Made by a program: the position numbers and the translations under genes
In this document: positions 28,439-38,553 of the stretch, piece by piece
Layout of the letters: every line of letters starts with the position of its first letter
How positions within the stretch are numbered: position 1 is the stretch's first letter
Notes under the pieces: model-generated
What the model was told of the DNA's origin: nothing
The model's input: the letters and a program-made list of their open reading frames with translations, nothing else
Database searches by the model: none
DNA from: Nitzschia sp. DOCU1
Lineage: Eukaryota; Bacillariophyta; Bacillariophyceae; Bacillariales; Bacillariaceae
Assembly (NCBI GenBank): GCA_951394045.1
Contig: OX595989.1
Span: 248,001 to 312,000, forward strand
DNA length: 64,000 nt
Reading direction: 5' to 3'

Positions 28439-31063
28439 ATGGGGTCGTCGCATCATCGAAGAAGGCGGTCGCGTGACGGCTCCGTACGCAGCAGATCAGT
28501 CCGTAAGGCTAGACGGGGAATGACGGCGCAAAGTGGACGATCCGTCAAATCCTTCGGCACCACAAAAGCTCAGAGATCAAATAAGCTTCAGAAGCGACAG
28601 CAAGGAAAAGAAGAAATGCCACTCTTAGTTCTTTACTTCAGTCGCTTTTTGGATGCAGTGCATCGATTTGATGGACGTGAGATATTGAGTATCTTCTCTG
28701 GATGCGCGGACGATGCCACGAAATGGACAAAAGATAATATTCCTCTCGATGGTCTAGAAGCTCCATGTCGCAGTGCTTGTGTCGACAGGAAAGCGAGAAA
28801 AGGTCACCCAATTCAACTGCCACATTGGGTGCCTGATATCATCATGCATGTCAAAGGTGAAGACGATGTTTCGATTGATATGACTTGGGACGGTTCGTAC
28901 ATGATGGAATACTCGACTGATCTCATCGATATTGATAGAAGTGGGAAAAGAATATACAGGAGACGGCGAAATCCTGCACGTTCACCCTCTGCGAAGAAAA
29001 AGTTGGAATCCGAAACTGGCCAACTGCCCAAGTCGCCAACACGAAAACAAGGTATAGAAGATGACACTAATGATGCTCCCAACGCTTTCTTAAATAGAAA
29101 GGTGCCTTCGTCGCCGATGAAGAAAAGACAGCCAACGCCTGAACGGGGCCGTTCACCCAGAAAAGGCATTTTTGGATTCAAGTCTCCTGAAAGAGGGCGG
29201 TCTCCAGTTTCAAAGGTTCAACCTCCTGAGCATAGTATGAGAGCTACCAAGGTCCTATCTCCCTCCACAAGTGTCAGATCCCATCGATCAAATGTGCCTA
29301 GTGTATCCGGCCCCTCTACAACTTCTGCGCGAGGGCGGTCACCTGCATCAAGGGTTAAATCTCCTCAGCATAGTACGAGAGGCACGAAGGTTCTATCTCC
29401 TACCACAAGTGTCAGATCCCATCGATTGAATGCACCTAGTGTGTCCGGTCCCCCTACATCTTCTGCGCGAGGGCGGTCACCTGCATCAAGGGTTAAATCT
29501 CCTCAGCATAGTACGAGAGGCACGAAGGTTCTATCTCCTACCACAAGTGTCAGATCCCATCGATCGAATGCACCTAGTGCGTCCGGGCGCTCTGCATCTC
29601 CAAGACGACGGTCGTCTTCCAAGGCTCGATCTTTGTCTAGAGAGAGAGCCCGTTCGCCTGCTATTGACGTCGACGGTCGCTCTCCTAGATCCAAGAATAC
29701 GCGATCTCGATCCAAATCTGGAGGTAGGTCCCACTCTGCGGGTAGGGGAACTTCACCAGCGTCTCGTAGCGTGTCCAGACGGCAGTCACAGTCAAAACCT
29801 CGTTCGCCGTCGACTGATCGACGACGCTCCCATGTCAACGTGGCTGGTCACCCATCCTCAAGAAGGCCACAATCACCATCAAGGTCACGATCACCCGCAA
29901 GCTCCCGTCGTCGATCTCCTTCCGGTAGTCGTCACTCTGGAGCAAGATTATTAGGGCAACCGGAAGGCTCTCGTCGCCCCAATGACCCACAATCATCTGA
30001 GCACGCCCGATCCGCTCTAAACCCTGCTGCTCTATCTGACCACAGAAGGCCAGAAAGTCCGGCAGATATCAGAAGAGCACCACGTTCTCAATCGAGAGCA
30101 GCCACATCTTCTCATGCTGACAAGGAAGCACGGGATCCTCCACCAGCGTCTACCTCTGCACTTCCTGCCTCGACGATCGATTTGAGGGCAGCACTGTCAG
30201 ATGACTCAGACGTAATTCTATCACCTCATCGTATTAAGTCAGCCTCGAAGTCATTTTTCAAGCAACTCGAGTCAAAGAAGTCTTCACCAACCGTTGTTGC
30301 TGAGCCGTCCTCGGAGCAGAACAAGAAAGAACCGACAGCTGGTACAAAGAAAGTCGCCGAATCGACGCCTCCCAATAAAAGCGAGAAAGAAACGAGGGCT
30401 CTGACAACGAAAGTTACTGATTCAACGCCTTCCAAGGAAAACGAAAAAGAAACGACGGCTGCTACAACGAAAGTTCCTGAATCGACGCCTGCCAAGGAAA
30501 ACGAGAAAGAAACGACGGCTGCTATATCGAAAGTTACTGAATCGATGTCTTCCAAACAAAAGCCGACGGTTTCTTCAAAGGAAACTAAGGAAGGGAAGGA
30601 TGACACAGCAATCGTTGCCAAAGCCGCGTCGTCGTCCACAACAAAAGTTGAGGGCGCTCCTGGAGATTCTTCCTCGTCAAAGCCCAAATGTTACGTGCCC
30701 CCAAAGGCGTTGGGAGACGATAGTCCGTTGGTTCGTCAAATTCTTGCAAACATCACGGATGATTCAGACGATACCGAGATCGACGCTACTGGAAGCGACT
30801 TGGGCAACTCTACTGGTGGGTCAACGTTGGGCGATGGGACCGTCAATTTGGACCAGGCCAAAGGCTCTGTTCGTCGTTTGTTCAAAGCGTTCTCAAAAGA
30901 TACTACTGTGAGTGGTGCTGGTCACATCAAACGACCCGGGTTCTTCAGGAAAAAGTCCCACCAACCCACGGAGTCAATGGTACCCGAGGAAGAGGCCACC
31001 GTCGAAGCACGAGAACCAGAAGGGCAGCAGCACGCGATGCTTTCTTTTGAGCTGAGTTGCTAA
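28439..31063 (+). CDS. large SR-rich protein with two tandem repeat arrays
   Basis: The ATG at 28439 gives 874 aa beginning MGSSHHRRRRSRDGS. Residues about 60-175 form a compact, non-repetitive domain (PLLVLYFSRFLDAVHRFDGR, PHWVPDIIMHVKGEDDVSID) of no recognised family. From about 260 there are about three copies of a 46-aa unit (ARGRSPASRVKSPQHSTRGT, then KVLSPTTSVRSHR), encoded by 138-bp direct repeats near 29213-29600. Next comes an RS/SR-rich region to about 540. A second array of 20-aa units (KETTAATTKVPESTPAKENE) covers about 630-710. The tail is acidic then basic. RS repeats suggest phosphorylation and RNA or scaffold binding, which is inference. A Gly after Met could allow N-myristoylation, though position 6 is not ideal. 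Confidence 0.7.
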   Translation: MGSSHHRRRRSRDGSVRSRSVRKARRGMTAQSGRSVKSFGTTKAQRSNKLQKRQQGKEEMPLLVLYFSRFLDAVHRFDGREILSIFSGCADDATKWTKDNIPLDGLEAPCRSACVDRKARKGHPIQLPHWVPDIIMHVKGEDDVSIDMTWDGSYMMEYSTDLIDIDRSGKRIYRRRRNPARSPSAKKKLESETGQLPKSPTRKQGIEDDTNDAPNAFLNRKVPSSPMKKRQPTPERGRSPRKGIFGFKSPERGRSPVSKVQPPEHSMRATKVLSPSTSVRSHRSNVPSVSGPSTTSARGRSPASRVKSPQHSTRGTKVLSPTTSVRSHRLNAPSVSGPPTSSARGRSPASRVKSPQHSTRGTKVLSPTTSVRSHRSNAPSASGRSASPRRRSSSKARSLSRERARSPAIDVDGRSPRSKNTRSRSKSGGRSHSAGRGTSPASRSVSRRQSQSKPRSPSTDRRRSHVNVAGHPSSRRPQSPSRSRSPASSRRRSPSGSRHSGARLLGQPEGSRRPNDPQSSEHARSALNPAALSDHRRPESPADIRRAPRSQSRAATSSHADKEARDPPPASTSALPASTIDLRAALSDDSDVILSPHRIKSASKSFFKQLESKKSSPTVVAEPSSEQNKKEPTAGTKKVAESTPPNKSEKETRALTTKVTDSTPSKENEKETTAATTKVPESTPAKENEKETTAAISKVTESMSSKQKPTVSSKETKEGKDDTAIVAKAASSSTTKVEGAPGDSSSSKPKCYVPPKALGDDSPLVRQILANITDDSDDTEIDATGSDLGNSTGGSTLGDGTVNLDQAKGSVRRLFKAFSKDTTVSGAGHIKRPGFFRKKSHQPTESMVPEEEATVEAREPEGQQHAMLSFELSC
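29213..29600 (+). repeat. 138-bp tandem coding repeat
   Basis: Near-identical units begin at about 29213, 29351 and 29489 (AGGGTTAAATCTCCTCAGCA marks the second and third, exactly 138 bp apart). They encode 46 residues each inside the SR-rich protein. The second and third are almost identical at the DNA level, so they arose recently or are homogenised. Confidence 0.85.
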
Positions 31064-31614
31064 ATCAAGCGCCGCTGCTGTCGCTGCGGTTTCCGGCTAT
31101 TCACCATGAAAGGCGACACCCGGATCGACAGTCTCTCGCATGAGATCAGCCAAACATCGTTTTTAAAATGGCGTTCAACCTTGTACGATAAACTAAAACA
31201 TACAATGTCGATATCCAAACGTAAGTCATGGTAAAAGAGATGAGCACAACGAGCACATTTTGGAGACTGAAATACAGTAGTAGGGAGGGGGTGAGGGTGT
31301 CGCTGCTGTAAACATCTACTTTCTCCGCTACTATGGGTCGCCACGCCTAAATAATGGCGCGCCGGGCCGCCACCGTGCGCGCACGCACAGCTGCAAGGGA
31401 TTTTACACGAGCGGATCGCGATGAAATCCGATGACCATGGCGCAGTTTGTTGTTGTTCATATCCTTCAAACAAAAGTGATCTTAGAGTTGCTCTTTGCTT
31501 GGACAAATTAGAATCTAGCTTTATCATACTCTTAACGAGACACCTGTCAAGTTGTCCACGGGGAGACCAAGAATTGATTGAGATTTCAGCCACGGACGCA
31601 CACTACAGTTTTCT
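31064..31614. other. intergenic, no gene seen
   Basis: 3' flank of the SR-rich gene. Open frames on the minus strand (31060-31593) show no domain. Confidence 0.35.
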
Positions 31615-32248
31615 GTGTCAATCCGACATGCCACCACTGTCAAGGCCGGATTTTCGGAACCCGCTTGGTTAAAGTCGGCAGTAAAACGGCTACACAATCT
31701 ACATAGTCAATGGTGGTGGCATGAGAGAGCTTTGATTTGTGAAATCAAGCTAGAAGGATCTCAAGATGAGACCGCCCGTGATCGCCTGGCAAGAGTGGTG
31801 GAAGCAGCATCATCCACTGACAACTTCCGAATTGAATGGCAACGATATGGTGCCAAGGAATCATTCGAAACGGCTCCATCCATGCAGAAAGTGAAGTCCG
31901 AAGTGCAGAGTCAACCAAGATACTACAGGATCTCAACTACATCATGTAGTGATGGCCCGGCTTTTCTCTGTTCGATGAAAGAACAGCTCAATCTACTTCG
32001 GTAAGACTGCCATTATTGCTGAAATTGCAGACTTCTTGAAGAAGAATAATCCAGCTGCTATCAACATTGAACCTGCCGTTGGAATAGAGAGAGGAGATGG
32101 TGACCAGACGAGTGCTTTTGGGAAACGAAAGGCAGCAATGATCAAACTTTTTGATCATTCAGGGACACATATTGACCCACGTTACCAAACCACGGCACAG
32201 GAAGTGTTGGATGAAGCACATGACGAAGATGAAGAAGTAGAAGAGTAA
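31615..32248 (+). pseudogene. unassigned gene interrupted by a frame change
   Basis: Two plus-strand frames abut. The first (31615-32004) reads SAVKRLHNLHSQWWWHERAL then ICEIKLEGSQDETARDRLAR. The second (open from 31979 to 32248) reads SSIYFGKTAIIAEIADFLKK, NNPAAINIEPAVGIERGDGD and ends in an acidic tail (EDEEVEE). Both look like genuine protein, and the second lacks an ATG near its beginning. The simplest reading is one gene with a frameshift near 31980; no GT-AG pair that restores the phase was found. The family was not recognised and no retroelement hallmark is visible. Confidence 0.45.
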
Positions 32249-32781
32249 CCAGTAGACTCATCTTTTATCTCTTTACTACTTGGTTGGAGCGGCCCTGGTG
32301 CCAATAATGACCCGATGGGCACGTGGCTTGCATGGGTGGCTAAAAATATTCTTTGATCAAGGTAGTCGAGTCATATTTTCGACTTGTCGGATCAATAATT
32401 TGACTAGAATGAATGAACTATATTCCGCACTCTAAAGCAGAGTGAAGATAGGTAATGGAGTATTGTTTTGGTATGCATATCATCAAAGTAATCTTTGGTG
32501 AGTGCATTGTAGGTATTATCTTTTGATTTGGAGCATTAGAAGAGAAATGACACAAACTTTACTTTACAACACGGTGTATTGCTGTGACGTGGCAGGCAAT
32601 ATCGCTCCTTACTACAGTAGTAACACCCCTCATGACTGTAAATGTGATCCAAATGTCCTCAGGACGATGCATTCGATTGGTTCAAATGATTAGTTGAGTG
32701 GTCGGGAGGGTTTTATTTTTACACGTGGCACCACGGCGTGGGGACCCATAGATGCCTCGGACTTCTGCTCGCTCCTCGCAT
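32249..32781. other. intergenic, no gene seen
   Basis: A/T-rich spacer left of the minus-strand retroelement; nothing supported. Confidence 0.4.
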
Positions 32782-32787
32782 AGTTGA

Positions 32788-33318
32788 TGTTGAAATCTCT
32801 CGTAACTCGTAGCGTTCCTGCTCGACTAACTCGACTGTAGTTGACTAGCTCGGCTGTAGTCTTTTCGTAGCAGGTCTCTAGACAATACTCGTTCGTGGTG
32901 CACCAGAAGTTCCTCTCTCAAAGCTTCTCCTAAATATTGTGATTATCTACTAGTGCTGCTAGACGTTCTTTCCGCTTGGTACTCGTAATGACCCGATTGA
33001 TCGTGTTCGATGGTCCCACAGGACCGACTCTGATCATCATTCCTTCAGTCTACTAGTTCGAAGTATCGGTCGTCTACAATGTCCCACCGATCGTCTTGGA
33101 TGTCCTCTAGATCATCCCAGCCCTCGTCGTCTTGTCCAAGAGTCTCAGATGAACATCTATGGGATGCCTCTTCATCTGGTCTCATGTCCGATCTTACCAC
33201 TGACATGACCTTCTGTAGTTCCGTTGCCCCGACAGTCGTGACGTAGTGTGCAGTCGACACATTCGAATGGTCGGTCTTCAGTCCCGAGTTTCCAGTCCTG
33301 AAAGACCCCATTCCGACA
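32788..33318 (-). repeat. 3' LTR of element 3
   Basis: 531-bp partner with an extra GCT triplet near 32960. The last part of the pol frame lies inside it. AGTTGA target duplication follows at 32782-32787. Confidence 0.9.
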
Positions 33319-34180
33319 TCCTCCCTGTTGACTGCCGAACGGATCATATGAAAGACGCCGCCGTTGGTTAGCTTGCGCGCCAAATCCTTGTGAATCTGTT
33401 CCGTCACGTTTTTTGTCATCGGGTTGGCCAAATTCAATTCCGAACGAATGAAGCGGACGACAAGCCTTGGTGGCCCACTCTCGCTTGGAACCATCAGCTC
33501 TCGAATGTGATGCATGCGGATGTCAATGTGTTTCGTCCTGTTGCCGACAGCCTTGTTCTCCATCAGATAGATGGCTCCAGTGTTGTCTTCGAACATCACA
33601 GCTGGCCTTGCATTCAAGGCTCCCGGAACAACTTCCTCCAAAAGCATTTGAAGAAACTGGATCTCCGTAGCACAAGCTGATGCTGCCACATACTCTGCTT
33701 CGGTGCTGCTCAGAGTCACCGACTGTTGCGTCCTTGACACAGCGGTCATCAATGATCCGCCGAGTGTCGTCACATACCCCGAAACACTCTTGCAATTCTC
33801 CTTGTTGGTTGCCCAGTTACTGTCGGTGTAGGCATAGAGAGTCAAGTTCTTCGGCTTTCTCAAGATCAAAGTTGCAGGGTTAGAGGTACGAATGTAACCA
33901 ATCAACCTTTCCAGTGACCTCCAATGGTCGTCACCTGGGCGATCCATGCTGGATGCCAAGTCTCTCAGTGCGTTGCCGCATTCCGGCATGATCTTGCGAC
34001 TGAACCACATGACTTTCCCAAGGATCTTGCGATAGAGATCAACATCCTTGATCTCCCCTTCCTTGTTTCGTTCCAAAGTCTCGCCAGGGAATCCGGGGGT
34101 CGTCGCGTTCTTTAGATTGCGACCAGTTGCTTCCAACCAATCTTTCTCGATATCTTGTTGGTAGTCAGCCATAGATAATT
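33045..34180 (-). pseudogene. RNase H part of element 3 pol, displaced by a frameshift
   Basis: Continues pol after the phase change at about 34170: SYYELSMADYQQDIEKDWLE, LGKVMWFSRKIMPECGNALR, then RNase H (YAYTDSNWATNKENCKSVSG, TLSSTEAEYVAAS, FEDNTGAIYLMEN, RTKHIDIRMHHIREL) and ANPMTKNVTEQIHKDL. The last 91 codons (MGSFRTGNSGLKTDHSNVST onward) lie within the 3' LTR and are repeated in the 5' LTR. The open frame extends upstream to 34559, but that part is antiphase to true pol. A single indel would disconnect RNase H, making this copy probably defective. Confidence 0.8.
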
Positions 34181-37100
34181 CGTAGTAGGACCGTCGTCGT
34201 CCTTCTCCTTTTGGTACCACACTCCAAGATGCTTGCTTAGCGTTCCCAGGTCCACGATCTTGAACCGTTGCTGGATTGCCATCTTGAACCAGCTGCGAGC
34301 CTTGTCCGGACCTGCAAACAAGATGTCGTCGACATGAACAACAATAAGCAGCCACAGGTCCTTGTCCTTGTGCTTGTACCAAACGCATGGGTCGGCCTTT
34401 GATTGGCATAGGCCGATCTTCCAAAGATGCTTCGCATTTTCCTTCCAGAATGCTCTGGGTGATTGAACAGCGCCGTACATGGCGCGTTCCAAACGCAAGC
34501 AGGTTCCTTGGGTCTCTTCTTCCGAAGCGTAGCCAAACATGACGACGCCTTTGGGCCACTGGATGTAGACATCTTCATCAAGCTGCGCTTCCAGGAAGGC
34601 GGCCTCGATGTCCAACATCTCCACGTCCCATTCATTTGACTCGTTGAAAAGCGACAGAGCAAGGAGTAGTCTCGTCGATGCGTCCTGAGCAACGGGTGAA
34701 TGGGTGTGAGTAAAGTCAATGCCGGGGATCTGCACAAAGCCACGAACCACAATCCTGCCCTTGTATCGTTTTGATCCGTCATGCTCCTGCTTGACCTTGA
34801 AGACCCACTTGGTTGAGATAGGTCGCTGTCCTTTCTTCAACGCCGACAATGGCGTCTTCTTCCAGACCTTGCGATGCAAGAAGTTCTCGATCTCTTTCTT
34901 GGCTGCGCTGATCCATTCCAGACGTTGCTCTCCTTGAAGAGCTTCGCCAAGGGTCTTCGGCTCGCCAGGATCACTTGCAAGCGCAGTGTGGAAGATGTAA
35001 TAGACTTGTTGCTGCCTTTCGCTTCCATCGTCGTCGTTGTTCCCATCAGTAGTGTCGCCATCCACATTGACGACTTCTTCGTCTTCGTCGCTTTCGATAG
35101 GGTTGTAGTGTGTTCTCAGCTTGGCTAGTTCGCGCTCGACTCTGCTTGGCTTAGGACGGACTGGAGTATTTTGTAGGGGGATCCTCCCCACTTGGGAAAC
35201 CTTCCTCCCTGCTCCAGTAGCGTCCTCGTCATCGTCGTCCGAAACTTCATGAGGCAAGAGCTCAGCAGTGGTTAGAGGCAACGCGTAATCCTCAATGACA
35301 TCGTCGCTCACATCGACTTCGAAATCCGAAGCAAAAATCTTCAAAGATTTGGGGACTTCTTGGCTACCGTGCCATTCTGCCCACGTAACGTCGCGCGATT
35401 CGACCACACTCTTGGTCGCGGGGTTGTACATGCGGTATACATCGCCGGAGTGGTCCGGAGCATACCCCATGAACACCATCTTCTGGCTCTTGAGAGCCAT
35501 CTTGGTGGGTTTCTTGTCGCGGATCTTCACATACCCAATTCGTCCGAACTGAACCAGGTGATCCAAAACCTTAGGAGTTTCGCCGTACCATAACTCGTCT
35601 GGAGCCGGCCCGACTCGATTGGGCACAGCATTATGGATGCGCGTAGCCGTAAATACAGCTTCGCCCCATAAGTGCCCCTGATGTTCTTCATCCAAATGCG
35701 CACCAAGCATCATGGCTTGAGCGTGATCTCGGATTGTAACAAACTTTCGTTCCACAACACCATTGTACTTGGGAGAATTGGGTGGTGTTAGTTCAATCTG
35801 GATACCGAAATCACCGCACAACTCGCGCAATCCCTTCACGTTTTTGCCCGCGTTATCGCAGCGAAGATACTTAGTGGTGACTCGCGCTCCCTTAAGTAGA
35901 TCCAAAACGACCTTAGTCACACGTTTTGCCTCATTCTTATGCTTCACAAAGAAGCTCCAGGCCTTGCGGGTCTTGTCATCCACAATCAATACCCAAAACT
36001 TAGAGCCTTTCAAAGACATCTTGTAAGGACCGCTGATGTCCATAAAGAGTCTCTCGCCCTTGGTAGTAGCCTTGACGTTGGTGGTCTTGGAGACACCCTT
36101 TGCCTTAGCTTTTGCATAGGCGCAAGCTTCACAAGACTTCTTGTTGCTGCCATGTCTGTAGACAACGTAGCCGTGGCTCTCCAACAGAGGCTTGAGTATC
36201 CCATGATTGAGATGGCCGTATAGCTTGTGGGCGTCATTGATATTGATCTGGCTTGGCTTCTTGGTCTCGACTTCCTTCTCAACTGCCGCTGGCTTGTAAT
36301 CTTCCTTGGTTGAAGCGGCATCCTTTTCGTCCTCTTTCTCTTCCTCAATCAACGTCGCGAAAGCCTTGTTGCCTTCCTGTACCGTCGCCTTGAGGTAGTA
36401 GAGCGCACTGCCCTTCTCTTTCTCCACATAGATTCGACTGCCTTTGGGGCTTTCGATCACGAGCTTGGTTCCTTCGAACGAAACCTTGTTGCCTGCTTGA
36501 ACAAGCTTTCCCAGCGAGATGATGTTCTTGGCGAAGCCAGGAACAACTTGAGCATTCTTCAGATGCAAAACAGCCTCGCCACAGCCAAGGAACAGCGATC
36601 CTTGCTTGGTAGCTTTCATGTACTCGCCGCTTCCAACTTGCACGAACTGCTTGCTGGTTGATGGGTCCACAAGTCCATCTCCATACTTCAGAACGTGGGC
36701 GTCGGAACCCGAGTCGAGAAGGTAGCGTTGATCGTCGTCGTCAGATCGCACCTTCTTGGTCACAGACATGCCAACGAACATGCCGATGCCAGTCTCAGCA
36801 GCCGGCCTCGAGCCGCCGCCTGACTTCTTGGGGCAATCCTTTGCGAAGTGACCGTCTTCGCCACACTCGAAGCAAACGCCGGTCTTGTCGGACTTGCAGT
36901 CAGCTTTCTTGTGGCCTTGTTTGCCACACTTGCGGCACTTTCCTTTGAACTTCTTCTTGCCGCTCCACTTGGCCGCACCGCCACCGAATCCCTTCTTGGT
37001 CTCGGTTGTCATGGCAACGTTCTTCACGTCACCCTTTCGGTTGCGGTCCTCGAAGGATCTCGCCCATTTCTGAGCGATCTCGTTTTCGATCTCGGCGACA

Positions 37101-37684
37101 GTCATCGTGTCTTCCTTGCCGGATACCTTGGTTTCCACGTCCTCGTATCCCTCTGGCAGGTTTCCAACAAGATGTGCCTTGATCTTGTAGTCTTTCTTGA
37201 CATACTCGTCCTTGATGTTTCGTAGTTTCTCGTTGATGCTGTCCATCTCTAGAAACCACGAAGTAGGATCGGTAGCCGTAGACTCCAGTTTGCACTGCAT
37301 AAACGCCTTGAGCAACTCTGTCAAGTTAGAGCTTGCTTGCTTTGCGTACTTGCAGTCCAGGGCAGCTAGGGCTGCTCGAACATCGCCGTTGGCTCGACGC
37401 ACCAAACCCATGGGCACGCCGCTGCATCCCATCAGAATCTGGTCGTACGCCTCGACATTCGCCTTATAGAGGTCCTTCTGCTCCTGCGTGGCAGTAGCAG
37501 CCTCAGTCTCCGACTTGGTCGGAATCGCGGTGGTAGGATCGTCGAACGGTCCACTCCAGCCTTTCTTGCGAATGATAGCCATGGTCTTGAACCTCCATTC
37601 ATCGTAGAATTCGACAACGTTCGAATCCTTCAACGAATAGTACTTCACAGACGACAGCGAAGTTTCATCTCCCTTAGTAGACAT
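34112..37684 (-). CDS. Gag-Pol polyprotein of element 3 (to frameshift)
   Basis: ATG at 37684 (MSTKGDETSLSSVKYYSLKD). Order: gag capsid region (about residues 1-225); two CCHC zinc knuckles CRKCGKQGHKKADC and CFECGEDGHFAKDC (about 240-285); protease with LLDSGSDAHV (about 325); GAG-pre-integrase H...CEACAYAKAK (about 480-515); integrase with D of FMDISGP, D of RCDNAG and E of NGVVERK (about 535-660); acidic linker; reverse transcriptase (about 940-1175) with KYKGRIVVRGF-like RYKGRIVVRGF, LDIEAAFLEAQL and catalytic VHVDDILFAG. The correct frame is lost near 34170, where this frame runs into an unrelated tail ending at 34112, while RT/RNase H sequence continues in another frame. Confidence 0.85.
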   Translation of the reverse strand: MSTKGDETSLSSVKYYSLKDSNVVEFYDEWRFKTMAIIRKKGWSGPFDDPTTAIPTKSETEAATATQEQKDLYKANVEAYDQILMGCSGVPMGLVRRANGDVRAALAALDCKYAKQASSNLTELLKAFMQCKLESTATDPTSWFLEMDSINEKLRNIKDEYVKKDYKIKAHLVGNLPEGYEDVETKVSGKEDTMTVAEIENEIAQKWARSFEDRNRKGDVKNVAMTTETKKGFGGGAAKWSGKKKFKGKCRKCGKQGHKKADCKSDKTGVCFECGEDGHFAKDCPKKSGGGSRPAAETGIGMFVGMSVTKKVRSDDDDQRYLLDSGSDAHVLKYGDGLVDPSTSKQFVQVGSGEYMKATKQGSLFLGCGEAVLHLKNAQVVPGFAKNIISLGKLVQAGNKVSFEGTKLVIESPKGSRIYVEKEKGSALYYLKATVQEGNKAFATLIEEEKEDEKDAASTKEDYKPAAVEKEVETKKPSQININDAHKLYGHLNHGILKPLLESHGYVVYRHGSNKKSCEACAYAKAKAKGVSKTTNVKATTKGERLFMDISGPYKMSLKGSKFWVLIVDDKTRKAWSFFVKHKNEAKRVTKVVLDLLKGARVTTKYLRCDNAGKNVKGLRELCGDFGIQIELTPPNSPKYNGVVERKFVTIRDHAQAMMLGAHLDEEHQGHLWGEAVFTATRIHNAVPNRVGPAPDELWYGETPKVLDHLVQFGRIGYVKIRDKKPTKMALKSQKMVFMGYAPDHSGDVYRMYNPATKSVVESRDVTWAEWHGSQEVPKSLKIFASDFEVDVSDDVIEDYALPLTTAELLPHEVSDDDDEDATGAGRKVSQVGRIPLQNTPVRPKPSRVERELAKLRTHYNPIESDEDEEVVNVDGDTTDGNNDDDGSERQQQVYYIFHTALASDPGEPKTLGEALQGEQRLEWISAAKKEIENFLHRKVWKKTPLSALKKGQRPISTKWVFKVKQEHDGSKRYKGRIVVRGFVQIPGIDFTHTHSPVAQDASTRLLLALSLFNESNEWDVEMLDIEAAFLEAQLDEDVYIQWPKGVVMFGYASEEETQGTCLRLERAMYGAVQSPRAFWKENAKHLWKIGLCQSKADPCVWYKHKDKDLWLLIVVHVDDILFAGPDKARSWFKMAIQQRFKIVDLGTLSKHLGVWYQKEKDDDGPTTNYLWLTTNKISRKIGWKQLVAI

Positions 37685-37721
37685 CTTACTTTTTCTTTTC
37701 AAACAAAGCCGCTTTAAAGCG

Positions 37722-38249
37722 TGTTGAAATCTCTCATAACTCGTAGCGTTCCTGCTCGACTAACTCGACTGTAGTTGACTAGCTCGGCTGTAGTCTTTTC
37801 GTAGCAGGTCTCTAGACAATACTCGTTCGTGGTGCACCAGAAGTTCCTCTCTCAAAGCTTCTCCTAAATATTGTGATTATCTACTAGTGCTAGACGTTCT
37901 TTCCGCTTGGTACTCGTAATGACCCGATTGATCGTGTTCGATGGTCCCATAGGACCGACTCTGATCATCATTCCTTCAGTCTACTAGTTCGAAGTATCGG
38001 TCGTCTACAATGTCCCACCGATCGTCTTGGATGTCCTCTAGATCATCCCAGCCCTCGTCGTCTTGTCCAAGAGTCTCAGATGAACATCTATGGGATGCCT
38101 CTTCATCTGGTCTCATGTCCGATCTTACCACTGACATGACCTTCTGTAGTTCCGTTGCCCCGACAGTCGTGACGTAGTGTGCAGTCGACACATTCGAATG
38201 GTCGGTCTTCAGTCCCGAGTTTCCAGTCCTGAAAGACCCCATTCCGACA
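37722..38249 (-). repeat. 5' LTR of element 3
   Basis: 528-bp repeat. In element orientation it starts TGTCGGAATGGGGTC and ends GATTTCAACA. It carries an 88-codon open frame beginning at the ATG only 6 bp from its outer end. Confidence 0.9.
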
Positions 38250-38255
38250 AGTTGA

Positions 38256-38553
38256 GATAATGCGACTTTGGCGGTTTGTCTCCGTCGCCTTGAATTGCGA
38301 CCAAGGGCACTCGAGGTAACATACTATCGTTTTAATACCTACCGGCAGCCGATTCTATTAGGGTGCACTTACTCCTAGAGTGGCCTTGATGGCCGATAGT
38401 TTGAGCGGGCAGAGAAAGAAGTCGACCGAGTCGTTTCGATGACGATACCACGCAACGCGAACGTTCGGGGATCTGAGAAAAGTTGTCCTCGTTCCGCAAA
38501 ACGAGCACCACAAACGACGTCGATGATATCCCATCAATATTAGAATCCACAAC
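38256..38553. other. right flank of element 3, upstream of next gene
   Basis: Short spacer; presumably the promoter of the 38.55-kb gene. No element identified. Confidence 0.35.

Larger units (their letters stand above)
32788..38249 (-). mobile_element. complete Ty1/copia LTR retrotransposon on minus strand (element 3)
   Basis: This 5.46-kb element has LTRs at 37722-38249 (5' in element orientation) and 32788-33318 (3'), with TGT...ACA ends. AGTTGA flanks both sides exactly (32782-32787 and 38250-38255). The LTRs differ by a 3-bp indel and a few substitutions (e.g. CGTAAC/CATAAC, CCCACAGG/CCCATAGG), so insertion is fairly recent. A purine-rich CAGGGAGGA precedes the 3' LTR. A single gag-pol frame carries two CCHC knuckles, protease, integrase and reverse transcriptase, but the RT-RNase H connection is frameshifted near 34170. 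Clade differs from element 1: conventional DSGSDAH protease and CCHC knuckles. Confidence 0.93.

Noticed and set aside
32001..32030. 30-bp GTAAG...GCAG stretch as an intron joining the two frames at 31.6-32.25 kb
   Set aside because: Too short for an intron, and removing it gives a stop within a few codons; the second frame reads through this stretch instead.
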